NCBI GenBank assembly: GCA_009599575.1
Contig: VWND01000022.1
Location: forward strand, 205,001 to 269,000
Direction of reading: 5' to 3'
DNA: 64,000 bases
Origin: Blumeriella jaapii
Lineage: Eukaryota > Ascomycota > Leotiomycetes > Helotiales > Drepanopezizaceae
The position numbers were made by a program, and so were the translations under genes. This document shows positions 33,131 to 46,266 of this stretch, one piece after another. Every line of letters begins with the position of its first letter. Within the stretch, counting starts at the first letter, position 1. Below the pieces are notes generated by a model. That model made no database searches. It saw only the letters and a program-made list of their open reading frames with translations, and was not told the origin of the DNA.

Positions 33131-35842
33131 ATGGCTAACTCTTACCCTTCACCTAGCATCTACGCGCCTGGTCAGTTCATGAATCCTGGCCCGGCCCCTC
33201 GACCACCGACGGATCGACCGCGACTCAACCTCACCCCCTCAACCCAGAATCTGCCAGGCAACATGGCCCAAATGAGCATCAACTCTCCACTCACCAGGAC
33301 CGCGACCTCGACCTACACCGGTTCCACCGTGTCGCTGCCTCTTGCTCGCCAACAATCGAATATGGACGGGATGGGCGGAGTAGCAATCATCAAAGAAGGC
33401 TGGGCGTCCGTGAAGGAGGGCAAGAGCTTCATCAGTCCCTGGAAGCAAAAATGGCTCATTCTGAGGAAGGAGGCCCTCGATTTCCACAAGACTGAGGGTG
33501 GCAAGATCTCATACCAGATAGTCCTGAAGGACGTCCTGGGCGTTTCACGAGTGGAGGCTGCTGGCACCATCTTCGAAATCAAGCGAGCGCTGAATGGATC
33601 CTCGTCAAACCCGGGAGATGATGACGGTATCTCGAAGACCCTCCAGATCAGAGTGAAGGGCGACGACGACTTGTACGAATGGATTGATTTCATTTACGCA
33701 CGTTGCCCTGGCATGGGAGGTGTGAGCAACCCGACCAACTTCAGCCATTCGGTCCATGTTGGATTCGATCCGAATACCGGAGAATTTGTTGGCCTGCCAC
33801 CCGAGTGGTCCAAACTTCTCAACTCATCCGCCATTACCAAGGAGGATTACGAGCGCAACCCGCAAGCCGTCTTCGAGGTGCTGGAGTTTTACTCGGATAT
33901 CACCAAGCGAGCCCAAAGCCCCAACCAATATCCTACCATGACACCCACCCCGTCTGGTAACGTGAACCAGAACAAACAGCCTGGGTACGGGGCGGGCGGT
34001 GCCAGCATTGCTGCCCCTCGACCGGTCCAGAATACCCAGCGAAACAACAGCTATGGTGCCTCTTCCTCTGCACAGGCTAACGTGCCTTTCCGACCGACCC
34101 AACCCGAGTCCTCACAGCAGCGCCAGCAAATGCAACAGATGGCGTCTAGTTACGTTGACCCGCGGGTACGTGAAGATCAAAGACAGAAGGAAGTCGACGC
34201 TCAGCGCCAACGAGAGAAGGAGCAGAGAGAGAGAGAGATCGAGGAACAGAACCGTCGGGACATGGAGGAGTACAACGCGTCTCTTCCCAAGACACGCACC
34301 CCGCTCGCTCAGCAAGAGGTAGGTGGCTTCGGAGGTGGGGGCGGAGGTAGCAGCACCGATCGCTACAATCCATCCCGTGCTGCTCCACCTACGCCACGGG
34401 CCCAACAAGGACACCCACAGCCTCTTAGAACCCAACGACAAGCTCCTTCTGCCCCGACCCCCAGCAATGGCTCCCGGTCTGCGATGGGTTCTCAGCAGAG
34501 CTCGTCGGCAGGTTCTCGGGATCAGAATGGAGATTCCCGGTCCCTGGCTAGAAGCGATACACAGCGCTCGCAAGACCCTCGCTACCAGAACGGCTCTCAG
34601 CCTCAAGCACGTGCTCCCACGCAACAAAGCCAACCGCCTTCTCGTCTCCCAGCACCAGTTCAACAGGTCAAGCCGCTGAATGTTGCCGCCAAACAGCCAG
34701 CCGGTGCCAATGGCATTCAACAAACCGATGCTGTCAAGGCGGCCGAGGCTGCGCTGACGTCCAAGCCACCTGCTGAGCGCAAGCAAGATGTCCGCATGTC
34801 TACCATGTCTGAAAGCGAAGTGATGGTTAAACTGAAGAGGCCGTTTCCAAGGACGATCCCAACCTGTCTTATTCGAAACAAAAGAAGATTGGACAAGGAG
34901 CATCAGGTTCAGTATATGTCGCAAAAGTGAAAGAGAATCCGGCATCTCCTGTTGCACGCGAAGTTCTTCGCCAACAAGGAAACAAGGCTCAAGTGGCCAT
35001 TAAGCAGATGGATTTGGCCCATCAGCCGAGGAAGGAGCTGATTGTGAACGAAATTATGGTAATGAAGGACAGCAAGCACCGAAACATCGTCAACTTTCTC
35101 GATGCGTTTTTGCGCAACAACTTTACCGAGCTTTGGGTTGTCATGGAGTACATGGAGGGAGGAGCCTTGACTGATGTTATTGACAACAATCCAAACATCA
35201 CCGAGGACCAAATCTCAACCATCTGCCTCGAGGCAAGTTTTTCACTACCGTTCGAACGTCGTGCAAGGCTAACCGTTACAGACTTGCCGTGGGCTCGAGC
35301 ACTTGCATCAACAATCTATCATCCATCGTGACATCAAGTCTGACAACGTTCTCCTCGATGCTCGTGGTAATGTCAAGATCAGTAAGTCGACGTCATTTTG
35401 AGAAGTGAATTTCGATAGCTAATCAGAGACAGCCGATTTCGGGTTCTGCGCCAAGCTCACCGAATCCAAGTCTAAGCGTGCTACAATGGTCGGCACACCC
35501 TACTGGATGGCGCCTGAGGTTGTCAAGCAAAAGGAATATGGTCCTAAAGTCGATATCTGGTCTCTTGGTATCATGGCGATTGAGATGATCGAGTCTGAGC
35601 CCCCCTACCTCAACGAGGAGCCCCTGAAGGCCCTCTATCTGATTGCTACAAATGGCACTCCGCGACTCAAGAAACCCGAGAAGCTGAGCAAGGAGTTGAA
35701 GGCTTTCCTTTCCGTTTGCCTCTGCGTCGACATCCGCAGCAGAGCTTCGGCGCTTGAGCTCCTCCAGCACGACTTCCTGAAGCACGGTTGCACCCTCGCG
35801 AGCCTGTCCGACCTGCTGGCATTCCGCAAGCACGCCAAATGA
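33131..35842 (+). CDS. CLA4: p21-activated protein kinase Cla4 (PH-CRIB-kinase), with an apparent 1-base deletion
   Basis: Exons 33131-35232, 35282-35381 and 35433-35842, about 870 residues. A PH domain (about 88-200; [21 protein letters not shown]) is followed by a CRIB motif (about 203-222; [17 protein letters not shown]) that binds Cdc42/Rac. A Pro/Gln-rich linker leads to the kinase (about 580-870) with [23 protein letters not shown] and TDFGFCAKL plus [15 protein letters not shown] plus CRIB is the Cla4 layout, acting in polarity, septation and budding or hyphal growth. At about 34836-34840 the frame must shift by one base (from VMVKLK to EAVSKDDP), and the exon total is one base short. 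The second intron is GC-AG. Start 33131 is the first Met in the conserved frame; an upstream exon is possible. Confidence 0.92.
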
Positions 35843-36714
35843 GCGACCAAGGATTTCACCGAACGATAATGATCACGTTTACGACATGATATGTGTGTTT
35901 TGCGGAGACCAGATGGTCACTGCTTTTTCTTTTGCTTCTGCGGGATGTATGCATTTTTTCGTGTGAGCTACCGAACCATAGCCCACACGAATTCCGGCGT
36001 TGGGGGGGGTAATCCTTTGGATCTTTGCGACCAGTAGCATCAACTGGCTAGCACTACTTGCAAAGCGACTGTTTGTTTCCAGGACCAGCTCTCTCCCTAA
36101 TCATGTTCAGGCAAGTGGAGGCATACTTCGAACTCTGCATTCCTTCGAATCTGGATGAGCTGCTATAAAAGCGGTAGGCCTAAGACGAGAAAGCGCTCAA
36201 GAAGCCGAGTGCACTGGGTAGTGGATTTAAGACATGAAAGAGAATGTTGTAATTGAAAGACCTTGAACTAGACCTTGACTTTTGATCGTTGCCATGCCAC
36301 AGGTGTATCTTGTAACATGAGAGCGACGCCGACAAACACCAACCGCATTTTCTGAGTTAGAAATACAGCACGAGTCTCTTCCACGGTTTCGCATGCCTTG
36401 GTTCGAGGCTGCATTTGGTAAGTACTGTAAATCTCACAGTTGCGTGGCCTTGCAAAAGGTCTATCTGAAAAACATCGCCAGTTGCTTCGACTAAGCCCGC
36501 ATGCGGCTTAGCTTTGAGATCAGGGGACCTCCACACCCGATGTCTGCTCGGGCCGCTAGAACTATATTCCGTATATGCTTTTCCTTGTGCTGTAATGATC
36601 CCAGCGTCTTGTTCAGCCCGAGTTCTATCGTTTCTCTACACTCCTGGCTATCATTCTCACAGGCGCAAATCGATTGAGTCGCATACCTCAGCAAAGACGG
36701 TCCCGCAGAAAATC
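35843..36714. other. intergenic region between CLA4 and SEC12
   Basis: 3' flank of CLA4 and promoter of SEC12. A TATAAAAG lies at about 36163, but far from the ATG. No gene seen. Confidence 0.5.
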
Positions 36715-38778
36715 ATGGCGCCGTTAGTTCCTTCTGCAAAGGCCACGCTTTCGTATCCCCTCTACGCCGTGGACTTCGACCCTCTCGATTCCTCGCGCTT
36801 GCTGGTAGGAGGAGGCGGCGGCGCGGGCAGGACTGGAGTGGGCAACAAGATTGTGAGTGAAGCTGGAAGCATACGCCTGGCGTGCTTGAGAGAATTGCAC
36901 TTATACTTCTTTGTCTAGACTCTGCTCGACACCTCGGATCCCACGCAGCTGAAAGAGCTGCGCGACATTGAGCTTAGCAAGGACGAGGACAACGTGACGA
37001 GTCTGGCCGTGGGCCTGGACTCGAATGGCGCATCGCTGGTCTACGCCGGAGTGAACTCGAGTCCGGCAGATTTGGAGAAGGGCAAGAATTTACATTTTAG
37101 AGTCTTCAGGACCGAGGCGACTCCGAAGGCGAAGGGCAAGGGCAAGAGCAAGAGCAAGAGCAAGCCTGCTGCGCAGAAAGCTACCGGGGATTCGATTACA
37201 GAAGTATCGAAGTCTGCGCTGTTTGTGGGAAAGGAAAATGATCTTTATCAGCGGATTACGAGGTTGTCGAAGCCTTATCCCGGCCAACCCCAGCTCGGAG
37301 CTGTTGCGACGGGTCTGTCAAAGAAATCGGAGATTGTGCTATTTGATACCACTTCCACAAGTCCGCCGAGACGGAGAGGGGCTGTGGAGAGCAACAAGGA
37401 AGCTGTGGATGTGGACCTCATCCAGACGGGCGACAACGAGTACCTGTTTGCGTCCTGTGATGAGTTTGATATCTACCTGAAGAAAATCTCAGAACAGACG
37501 GATGCAGGAGAGCCAGAGTGCATATACATCAGGCCTGGTAGTAGGGAAACGGGTCCAAGACCGGTGCTTCCAAAGTTCAGGGCCATGAGGTTCCTCACAA
37601 AGGAATTCCTATGTCTGCTCACGAATGTTGCGAACAACAGCGGGGTAGTAGTGCAAATATTTCGGTTACCACCGAGTGGAAAGGGGAACTGTCATCTTAC
37701 ACAGTCCATCAGACTTCCGCCCAGCAAAACGAAAGCAACAGCCCTGGCCGTATCAAACCTCACGCCACCGACCTCTCCCACGGCGCAACAAGGATACTCA
37801 CAGTTCGTAATCGCAGTCGCCGGTCATGACATCTCGTTATCGCTCTTCAAAGTCGATCTCCAAGTCGAGGGCGCTGTCTCTATGGTTTCCAAGATTAAAC
37901 CTTTCCGCACCTTCAACAAGGTCCACCCCCTCCAGATCACCGGTCTGGCATTTTCAAACTTCACACCACCAATCCATCCCGTAACGGCGCAAACACCGCC
38001 TCAATATCTCAAGCTTGCCAGCATAAGCGTCGCCAATACTGTCATCGTCCACACCTTCCCCCTCTTTCCCGTCCCTCTCTCCGTCAAGCGCGGACAGTCA
38101 AAAACACCTCGCTATGTCGTCGCCTTGCCCTCTTCCGCAGTTGTCTATGGCATGGGTATCATCCTATCAATCATAGCCGTGGCCCTTACATCTCTCATCA
38201 TCCAAGGTATTCTTGAGATTCGCGGTGGTGTCCCCGTTTACTTGAACGCGCGGAACCACGTCCCAACTATCCTCCAAGAGCGCCTAGGTCGCCCTTATGA
38301 GTTCCCATCAGAATTCAATAGCGTAGCTGCAAGAGTCAAAGGCCTACCCTCGACTGAAACTCGTGCCCCGGTGCCACTAGCAGACAGCAATTCTCCTGAA
38401 CCACCAGCCAGCGCCGAAGCTCACCCCAAAGGCTATAATGACCACCCGAACGTTCCTTCTAATGGCGGCGAAGACTCCGGTTCCGCGCTGCACCCTCCCT
38501 CTTTCTTCGCAGAACTGAAGCAGAAAGCCACCGAGGGAAGCGATGTTGTGCTACTGAGAGAGAGGGAGGGCGAGGAAGGCGTGCGGGCACACGTCCACGG
38601 CAAGGAGGAAGAGCACGGGGGCAAGAAGTGGGAGGATCTCGCGCACACGCAGAAGGAGGGCTGGAAGGAGAAGCTGAAGGCTGCGGGGCACTGGGCCGAG
38701 GATCTTGGGGAGTCGGTCTTCCAGGAGGTGTTGTTCAGTGAGCTGGGCGGCATCGTGGCGGATGCCGTTAGGGGGTGA
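36715..38778 (+). CDS. SEC12: Sec12-type guanine nucleotide exchange factor for Sar1
   Basis: Two exons (36715-36852, 36919-38778), 665 residues. A degenerate WD40 propeller begins at SYPLYAVDFDPLDSSRLLVGGGGGAGRTGVGNK-type sequence, where the glycine-rich loop is typical of Sec12/PREB and binds potassium for exchange activity. One transmembrane helix (about 452-475; VVYGMGIILSIIAVALTSLII) anchors it in the ER. A lumenal tail of about 190 residues, rich in Glu, Lys and Gly, follows. Sec12 activates Sar1 to start COPII vesicle budding. The intron placement keeps the frame from NKI to TLLDTSD. A short lysine-rich insert (KGKGKSKSKSKP) sits in the propeller. Confidence 0.9.
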
Positions 38779-39936
38779 GATGAGGCGAGCCAAGGACTGG
38801 GAACGGGAATACAACTGGAGCGGGGTGAGAGGAAAGGACGGCGTTAATGGTCCTAATGTTTGGTATACTGTAAACTAACGAGCGAGGCAGGATTTGGCTG
38901 GCGCCCCCGGAAAAGGTGCAGGACTCTTTTTTCTTGCTCTCCCCTAAGTGGTAATTCTACTGTTACATTAGTTGCACGAGCGAGTTTGACACTCTCCCAA
39001 TGCATGCTCTATCTCCTGCTGCGATACGACACCAGAACCGTCAACGGTCCACGGCATTCATCGCTCTCACTATCTCATTTCTGCACGTGTCACACTCCTG
39101 TTCGCTTGCCCACTAGTGGTTTTCTCAGGTAAACCGAATTGAGAAGCCAGGAGGAGTTAACAGCCCCCCGGGTTTCCAACGCGATGCACCGGAGTAGAGC
39201 GCGGCCACCCTCACTCAGCGTGGAGCAAGTCGGGGACGAGGGTCAGCCGAGGAAGGGAGGGGACTTGTCGGGCGATCCCAGCCAAGGAGAGAGGGCTGGA
39301 TGGGGAGCATTGCCGAGACAGACCTCAAGTCGCGGTACAGCACAGCAAGTGGCGAGCAGCGCTTCGCCAACACATGCTGCGGGTCCTGTAGCAATGGCAC
39401 CCGCGCGCCTGCGGAGAAGGGGACCCCGGTGCCGTGCGATCTTCCTCTCTGGGGCAGCACGCACCCCGCAATGGAAGATTGGCAATCCACGGCGCTGACT
39501 TCCATGGATCGCACGGCTTGCGAGAAAGGCAGGACCTCCCCGTCGAGTGTTGTCGGAAGACCGGAAGATGGATGGCTGGCGGGGTCGCTATGTCTCACGT
39601 GCCGGATCGCTTCGCTTAGTAGGGGCGAAAGTAAACAAAGCGCACCAAGCCTGTCACAGGCACCCCGCCTGGTCGCTGTTTGATGGAGTTGATTGGTCGG
39701 GTTTGGGGGGCAGCGTTGCTTGTCGTAGCTACGCGAATGGGGTGTGTTTTGTGTTCTTTGGTCTCAAGGCTAGGTCATGCTTTGGTCTATATCCATCGGC
39801 ACTGCACGGAGCATCACTCTTGCGCGCCACTGAGGGTAGCGAAATTCTTGAAACATCAAGTCTGCATGGCGAAATGCTGCAGTGTGTAAGAGAACGGCTT
39901 ACTCGTGGTCTCCAATTACCCTCAGCGATCCAGGTT
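38779..39936. other. intergenic region between convergent SEC12 and the kinase-ankyrin gene
   Basis: Two genes converge here, so only 3' flanks are expected. The sequence at 39130-39650 is GC-richer with overlapping ORFs on both strands, but none shows a domain. I call no gene. Confidence 0.45.
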
Positions 39937-42900
39937 CTACCGAGCAGGAAAAGCAAGCAGCCGTGATATCTTGTCACAATCTCCGCATCCCCGGCCCTTA
40001 CAACCATGAGCTTTCCTTCTATCCTCTAGGACAGCCCATGTTGTTTTCCCTCCCGTCGTCTTCGCATGCACATACGCCCCATACTGGACCAGCACCTCGA
40101 CCGCATTGGCCAGCCCGTGGCTGATAGCAATATGCAATGGCGTGCGGCCCGTTGTCAGCATCCTGACATTGACTTTCGCGCCCTTCTCTAGTAGGTAGTC
40201 CAGAATCTCCAACTGGTCGACAGTCATTGCCGGACTCCAGGAAGTGACTGCAAGCAGTAATGGGGTAAGGCCTTCCGAGTTCTGGGCCTCGATGGTGCAT
40301 AAGGAGTCGCGCTTGTCGAGGAGCATGCCGACCGCCCAGGAGTCATTGCGGCGGATAGCCAGATGGAGGGGCTTGTTGCGTGTTCCAAGGGGCGTGACGC
40401 TGACGTCTGTCTTATAACTTGAGGAGAGGAGCAGGGCTAGTGCGTCCCGACGATGACGTTCGAGTGGATGCGTACCGCCACCAGCAACTTCAGGAGCGGA
40501 ACGTCACCGGAGGGATCTTTGGCATTAGGATTTGCTCCTGCTTTGAGCAGTAGGTATATGACGGTGACATAGCCGCTCCAGGCGTCTTGTTCGACAGCCT
40601 CAAGCAAGGGTGTTTTGGCCGTTTTCTTGGACCGGACGTTGACATCTACCCCATGCTCAATCAGAGCTCTTAAGCACTTCGTATGTCTGGCGCTCGCTCC
40701 TCTTACGACATTGAAGATCGGGCTAGGTCGAGGATCTTTTTTTGTCCCTGGATTACACCCAGCCTGCAAGAGCATGCGGACGGCGTCGGCTTTTCCGTTC
40801 TTGGTCTGCTCGCCGAGATGGTCGCAGGAACGGTCCACCATTGGCAGCATACGGCCCCGCATCTCGAAAGATTGTCGTGTTCTTGTTGACATGACTGATG
40901 TAGCGACACTGGAGGCAGTATCGTCATAGACTTTCTTCATGTACACACTTGCCCTTTCGACTTTGGCGCGGGGACGCTGTACCGGGGGGTTTTGGGCGTT
41001 GTGCCAATGGAGATTATGGCCAGTCAGGATTGGAGCTGGTAGGTCCTTGGGAGGGCCTCGCATAGAGTCAAAGAATATGCGTAGAGGGTGTGCCATCGGA
41101 CGGCCAGGGTTGGGAGCTGGCTGGGTTTTGCGCGGCCTCGGGATGTCGGGAGGCTGTGGTGGTGTTTCAGGGTCTAGCATCTCCTCCTCGCTATAGGACT
41201 GGATGTTTTGAACGAAATCCGCAGTGACATCACTGGTGTTTATAGGAATAGACACGAGCCTCTTCGGCTTTGGCATTGCTACCTCAGGGATGTGTGGGAC
41301 TGGAAGGAAGCCTTTGGATTGTCGTGGTGTCTTGGACTGCCGTGGAGTTTGGATAGTCTTCTCGAATTGTTGCTGCACGCTTCTCAACTCGGCTATACTA
41401 GATTTTCGGCCTACTTCCGGAACTTCACTAGAGGGTCTCCGAGCTGATGTGTCCAGGCTGCTATCGTCCAGACGAAGATCAGAATTCGCTAGGAGTAAGT
41501 CGGCTTGGCGTTGCAAAACCAGGTTCTCGTCACTCCCGTGTCGTTGAAGCATTGGAGTTGGCCTGAACAACAGGTCTTCCAGAGCTCTAGACTGAATGGA
41601 AGGTGCGATAGTCAGAAACCCTCTTGGGCCGGGATTGAAAACGCAGCCTTCATAGCAAGCCATGTCAACAGGTTCGGTCTTCGAAGATTCATCAACTGAG
41701 TAAGGGTCCAACACAGGTGAGAGATTGTCTTCCAGTACTTCTTCAATCTCAGCTGGGAAAATTCCAGAAGGCTCGCTTTCGTATGCCGCACTTTGGGCGA
41801 GGAGAGGAGCGTCGATTGAAATAGGCTCAGGAGAATATCGTAAGTTGTCGGCCGTGCTATGGTCTGTATCATCATTGTTGTAGATGAGATAAGACACATC
41901 GCATGATAACTGCCCCGGAAATGCTCCAGGTATACTGTGGTAGTGGTGATGGTGATCGGCTGCGACATCTCTACTCAGTCGCTCAGGCTCCAACCCGAAC
42001 GCCTCCTGTTCGCTGATTACAGGCATCGGATCATCGGGTATTGGAACCACAGAAGGTAGGAGTGGCTGTTCAAGTTTATGTGGAAGAGGCGCAGGGAGGT
42101 GCGAGTTTGAGCTTGAGTTCGACCATGGTAGTTTGAAGCTTGGTAGACTTGAGAAGACGACATTCGTCACACGTTGATGTAGCGGGGATCGCCGAGAATT
42201 CTGTGTGTCTCTTACCGGGTCTTTCTCAATCTTTGATGATTTTGATATGAGGCTGTTGGCTGTTTCTTGTGAGAAAACCCTGTAGGCACTGGATGATCTT
42301 ATAGTACTGCTTGGCTTGATAGTCGCGTCTTCATCCAAGCTCACGGTTGAGGAGGAATCTGATGTAGTGGAATCATCGGCAATGCAGCATCTACCGCAGA
42401 AAGCACCGTTCTGGGAGAGCCCGATCGTATGAAAGAGCTGGTATGCTTCAGGTCTGTCACTTGGCTTGTCCGATAGCATATCCTTGATCCACTGCATGGG
42501 CGCATTGTCTACTTTCGAAAACGCGGCGGTCTTTCTCAGATGTTCCGTCCATTTGATAGCCCCCTGAATGTTTTCGAAGACATAGTCCTCCTGGGTTCCG
42601 TTTCTCTGAAAGAAGGCCTGCATGGATTCTAAGGTTTGGCCTTGGAGGACAGTAGTCATTTCCAAAAATGTGACACCCAGAGACCAAACGTCGGATGACC
42701 GGCCTCTCTTTGCGCCTCGAGATAACTCTGGGCTCTGATAACGCGTGGTTCTTCCATTTACCGTCCCTTTTGTTATGCTATTGTCGTCATCAAACTCTGT
42801 TGCTGCTCCAAAGTCCGCAATATAAATTTCTCCATTATCGATCAGGATATTGCTTGGCTTGATATCCTTGTGTCGGATATTCATATCGTGTAGATAAGCC

Positions 42901-43746
42901 ACGGCATGTGTGAGACAGCCGTAGTAGGTTCTAAAAAGTGATCTCTCGGAAAAGTTGCTTTGAATAGCCGTTCCACGATTTTGGAGATAGTCTTTGAGAT
43001 TGGTCGAGGCTACAGGCTTCATGAGGATGGCCAAGTATTTATGATCGGTGTAGCTTGCGAAAACTTTGACCAGATGGATGTGGTCCAATCGTTGCATTAT
43101 TTTGAGCTCCTTATAAAACTCCTGCTGAACCTCTTTGTCCCTTAGAACGTCTCGTCGCCTGCGAATTCTCCGCCTTGCAAAGCATTGCTTCGAAGACAGG
43201 CTTTGTACCTTGTCAACGGTACTAGAATCGCCCCATTTAGTGATGCCCAAGAACGGGTAGTAGACTATTCACTACTCACGCTTCGCCACCCCTTCCTAGT
43301 CTACCCAGAGATCTGAAGTATAATTCGCCCGAAGCAAAGTGCCAATGTCGTCCATCCTCACTATTCTCCATTTGGCACGCAGATGAAATTACATGTTGCT
43401 GCAATTCCAAGAACTGTCGAGAAGCATCTGGATCTCGCTTCAAAGCTGGTGGCAAGGAACGCCGATCCAAATATGGCAGAGAATTGTCATTCTGACCGAA
43501 TGCTATCAACACGGGCATCAGATCTAGCCGTTTCATCATAGAAAGAACAGCGTATGTGCGTGGGCGTTTACTAGCTTCGCCATAGTCAATGTCTTGAAGG
43601 CAGTTCGCGATGTCCTGGAAAGTTTTATCGTCAATCACGACCTTGAAACCATTCGCGTCGACGCCAGTAGGCTGCTGGCATAGACGATCGAGTTCTTGGC
43701 AGGTTCTTTCCAAAAAGCTCAATTCTCGGGGTAAAGCAGACTCCAT
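39937..43746 (-). CDS. protein kinase with C-terminal ankyrin repeats, with an apparent 1-base deletion
   Basis: Exon 1 43746-43280, exon 2 43221-39937; about 1250 residues after allowing one missing base. The intron was placed because it joins GRLGRGGEA to TVDKV, completing the glycine-rich loop at about residues 150-160. The kinase then shows FYKELKIMQRLDHIHLV, RHKDIKPSNIL (HRD-type loop as HKD), IADFGAATEF (DFG) and RYQSPELSRG. Catalytic residues are present, so it may be active. A disordered Ser-rich middle (about 450-850) leads to ankyrin repeats (about 870-1230; GADVN-like GVDVNVRSKKTAKTPLLEA, GRTPLHIAISHG). The frame breaks at about 40485-40495. It shares a promoter with the HeLo-pseudokinase gene, which suggests a functional pair. 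Confidence 0.85.
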
Positions 43747-44070
43747 ATTGAGTTATTTCGAATGATTGAGCAGTGCAGAACTGCGGGCTTTAGGGCCCCG
43801 AGATAAAGGAAGCCGGTAATCCTTAACGGGGATGGGGCCGAGAATATGTTGCCGCTGGCTATGCCGTACAGCCTAATTGCCCAACATAATTGTTACCAAG
43901 TTTCGGTATGTAACACCGCATGTGCAGGACGAGATATCACTCTCATTGGTCCATGATCATATGTGATTGCGGCCAACATGGCCGAGTAGATAGAAGATGG
44001 AGGGGTAGTTGCGCTTCATCAGGCTGTCCAAGAATGTCGTGATTCTTCTACACAGCCCATAAACTGCAAT
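43747..44070. promoter_or_regulatory. 324-bp divergent promoter of the kinase-ankyrin and HeLo-pseudokinase genes
   Basis: The two start codons face away from each other with 324 bp between them, so shared regulation is possible. No TATA box or repeated operator-like site stands out by eye. Confidence 0.5.
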
Positions 44071-46266
44071 ATGTCAGGCTTTGACGTCGCCGCGGGAGCC
44101 GTAGGCTTTGTATCCCTTGGAGTCCTAGCTCTCCAAGGCTGTGTGAAGGGGTTTGTTTTGTTGTCAACGGCACAAAACTTTGGTCGAGATGCTGATACTG
44201 TTCGGAGCGAGATCGAATTCGAGCAATACCGGTTGTTCAGATGGGCAGAAACAATCGGACTTGGGAGCGGCTCACCATCGAGAAATGTGTAAGGCATTGG
44301 TAGATCGCAGATCTTCCCAACCCAGTCCAATCCAGAGAGCTGCCAGGCGTGTTCCAGAAACATTCTTGCATCTCAACACTGACCTCTCCACTAGTGACTG
44401 GGAAATCGTCCACGGCCACTTGAAAAAGCTCGAATCACTCTTGAATGACACGGCAAAATTCAAGTCGGAATATCGACTTGAGCTCGTTACAACGGAAGAA
44501 AAACTTTCGTTGGACGATGTTGCACCCCCTAAGAAAGGTTTCCGGAATCTGTTTGTGCCGAATTTCCAAAATGAGACTGAAAAAGCCCTGCATAGAGGAG
44601 TCAATGTCTGGAAAAGGTTGAAATGGGCCGCGATTGACAAGGACGGCATTAGTTTGTTGATGAATGACGTTCATCGATTTGTAGAAGATCTTTGGAACAT
44701 GCTGCGAGACGAGGACCTTGCGTTCATGAGAAACGGCATGGAAGCTCTCATGAGGCATGCGATTTCTCAATCACAGGGCCCCAAAGAACTCTCAGACCTT
44801 GAAAGGCTTTTGAACCTCAAACGCCAAGGCGAATTTCGATTTGAAGATGCTGCCGTCAAATCAGCCCTGTCTTTGAAGCAAAACAGCCTCGTTCTTGGAT
44901 ATGAAGAGTATGCCAAGATCCCATCGAACGGATCATTTTGCCCAAATCCTCTCTCGAAGAGTCTCTCTGGCGCAACCCTCGTAGGACCCAGCACAGAAGC
45001 AAGCATCCCTAAACGCCCAGTTGCAACCAGGTTCAAGACTCACCGAGGTGCCTTATCCTACAAGCTTCTTAAAACGGAGCCTGGCTTGGATCAAGGTCTA
45101 CGTGTGAGAGAGGCGGGCCACTACGAAGGCAGGCCTGTGCTTGTTGAGTGGAAGACCGTGGACAGAAGGGACGAATCCAAGTTGAAACACCGTATCAAAA
45201 CACTGGCAGCCTTACTCCAAGATTTGGACTCCATCTCGTTCCACTCCTTGAAATGTATGGGCTATTTGAAAAACCCGAAGTTCGAGAACTATGGGTACAT
45301 TTTCCAGTACCCGCCTGAGACGTCTGACTTCATGTCCCTCAATCAGTTGCTGAGTAGCCCCACTCTGGCTCCGAGTCTCGATGACCGTCTGTCGTTGGCC
45401 ATTTCTTTGACGGAGACAGTGTTGCAGCTGCATACGGCAAATTGTAAGTGGTGGTCGTGCCCAACCCAATTGTTCTTCGAGTTTTGCGTGTGCTTCCTAG
45501 ATTCCGAATGTAGCCATGCTGACGGCCCTGCAACAGGGCTGCATAAAGGCGTGCGCGCCGATAATGTGATCTTCTTCCGCCACAACGCCATCATCGACAT
45601 CAAGAAAGCTTACTTGGGGGGCTACGAGTACTCACGCCATGACAATCCTACAGATAGTAAGTAAAAGAGGATTTTGTGAGCTTCGGGATTGCATAATGCC
45701 TGAAGACTTCCTTGTTGGCTTGCCAAATTCTTCGTGGTAGGCAATGATTAACGGCTCGTTGTCCTACAGTGACAGAAGCACCAATTTCGGAACAAGGGGC
45801 AAACTTGACCCGCCATCCAGCGCTGCTTCGAGCCAACCGAGCGCAGTTTCGAAAAGAATTCGATCTGTATGCCCTGGGCTGTCTTTTATTGGAGATCGGG
45901 CTTTGGGAGGACTTGACGACGATTCTGCTTCATTTTTCTCGTAGAGAAATCAACTCTTTGATGACAGCAAGAGTGCCCCCTGTAAATTTGACTTACGCAA
46001 CCAAAGAGGAAATGGCCACAGTGAACAAATTGAAAGGAAGACTGCTCGCTGACGATGAGCCGGGAAGTATCGGGAAGGCACTGGAGTTTGCGGCCGGTAC
46101 AACGTATGCAGGTGTTGTGCGATCGTGCTTGTGCGCCGGGAATCGGGAGATTGACAATGACTCTGGTGATTCGAGCGACGAAGACGAAGACATAGATCCA
46201 GGCGATGCATGTATTGACCTTGAGCTTAAGATGCTTGGGCAGCTGAAAAGGTGTAGGTCACATTGA
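44071..46266 (+). CDS. HeLo-domain protein fused to a pseudokinase (MLKL-like layout)
   Basis: Four exons (44071-44286, 44336-45443, 45537-45656, 45770-46266), 646 residues, intact frame. The N-terminus (DVAAGAVGFVSLGVLALQG, QNFGRDADTVRSEIEF, RLFRWAETIGL) fits the HeLo or prion-inhibition-propagation helical domain known from HET-S. A helical linker follows. The C-terminal half resembles a protein kinase: YEGRPVLVEWK (beta-3 Lys) and LHKGVRADNVIFF at the catalytic-loop position. There HxD is replaced by HKG, and the DFG region reads AYLGGYEYSR, so it should be catalytically dead. HeLo domains can insert into membranes and kill the cell. Function here is inferred, in parallel with animal MLKL. 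It is divergent from a kinase-ankyrin gene. Confidence 0.85.

Noticed and set aside
39139..39683. Overlapping plus and minus ORFs between SEC12 and the kinase-ankyrin gene
   Set aside because: No domain, no introns and no codon pattern distinguishing one strand; likely chance in GC-rich 3' flank.
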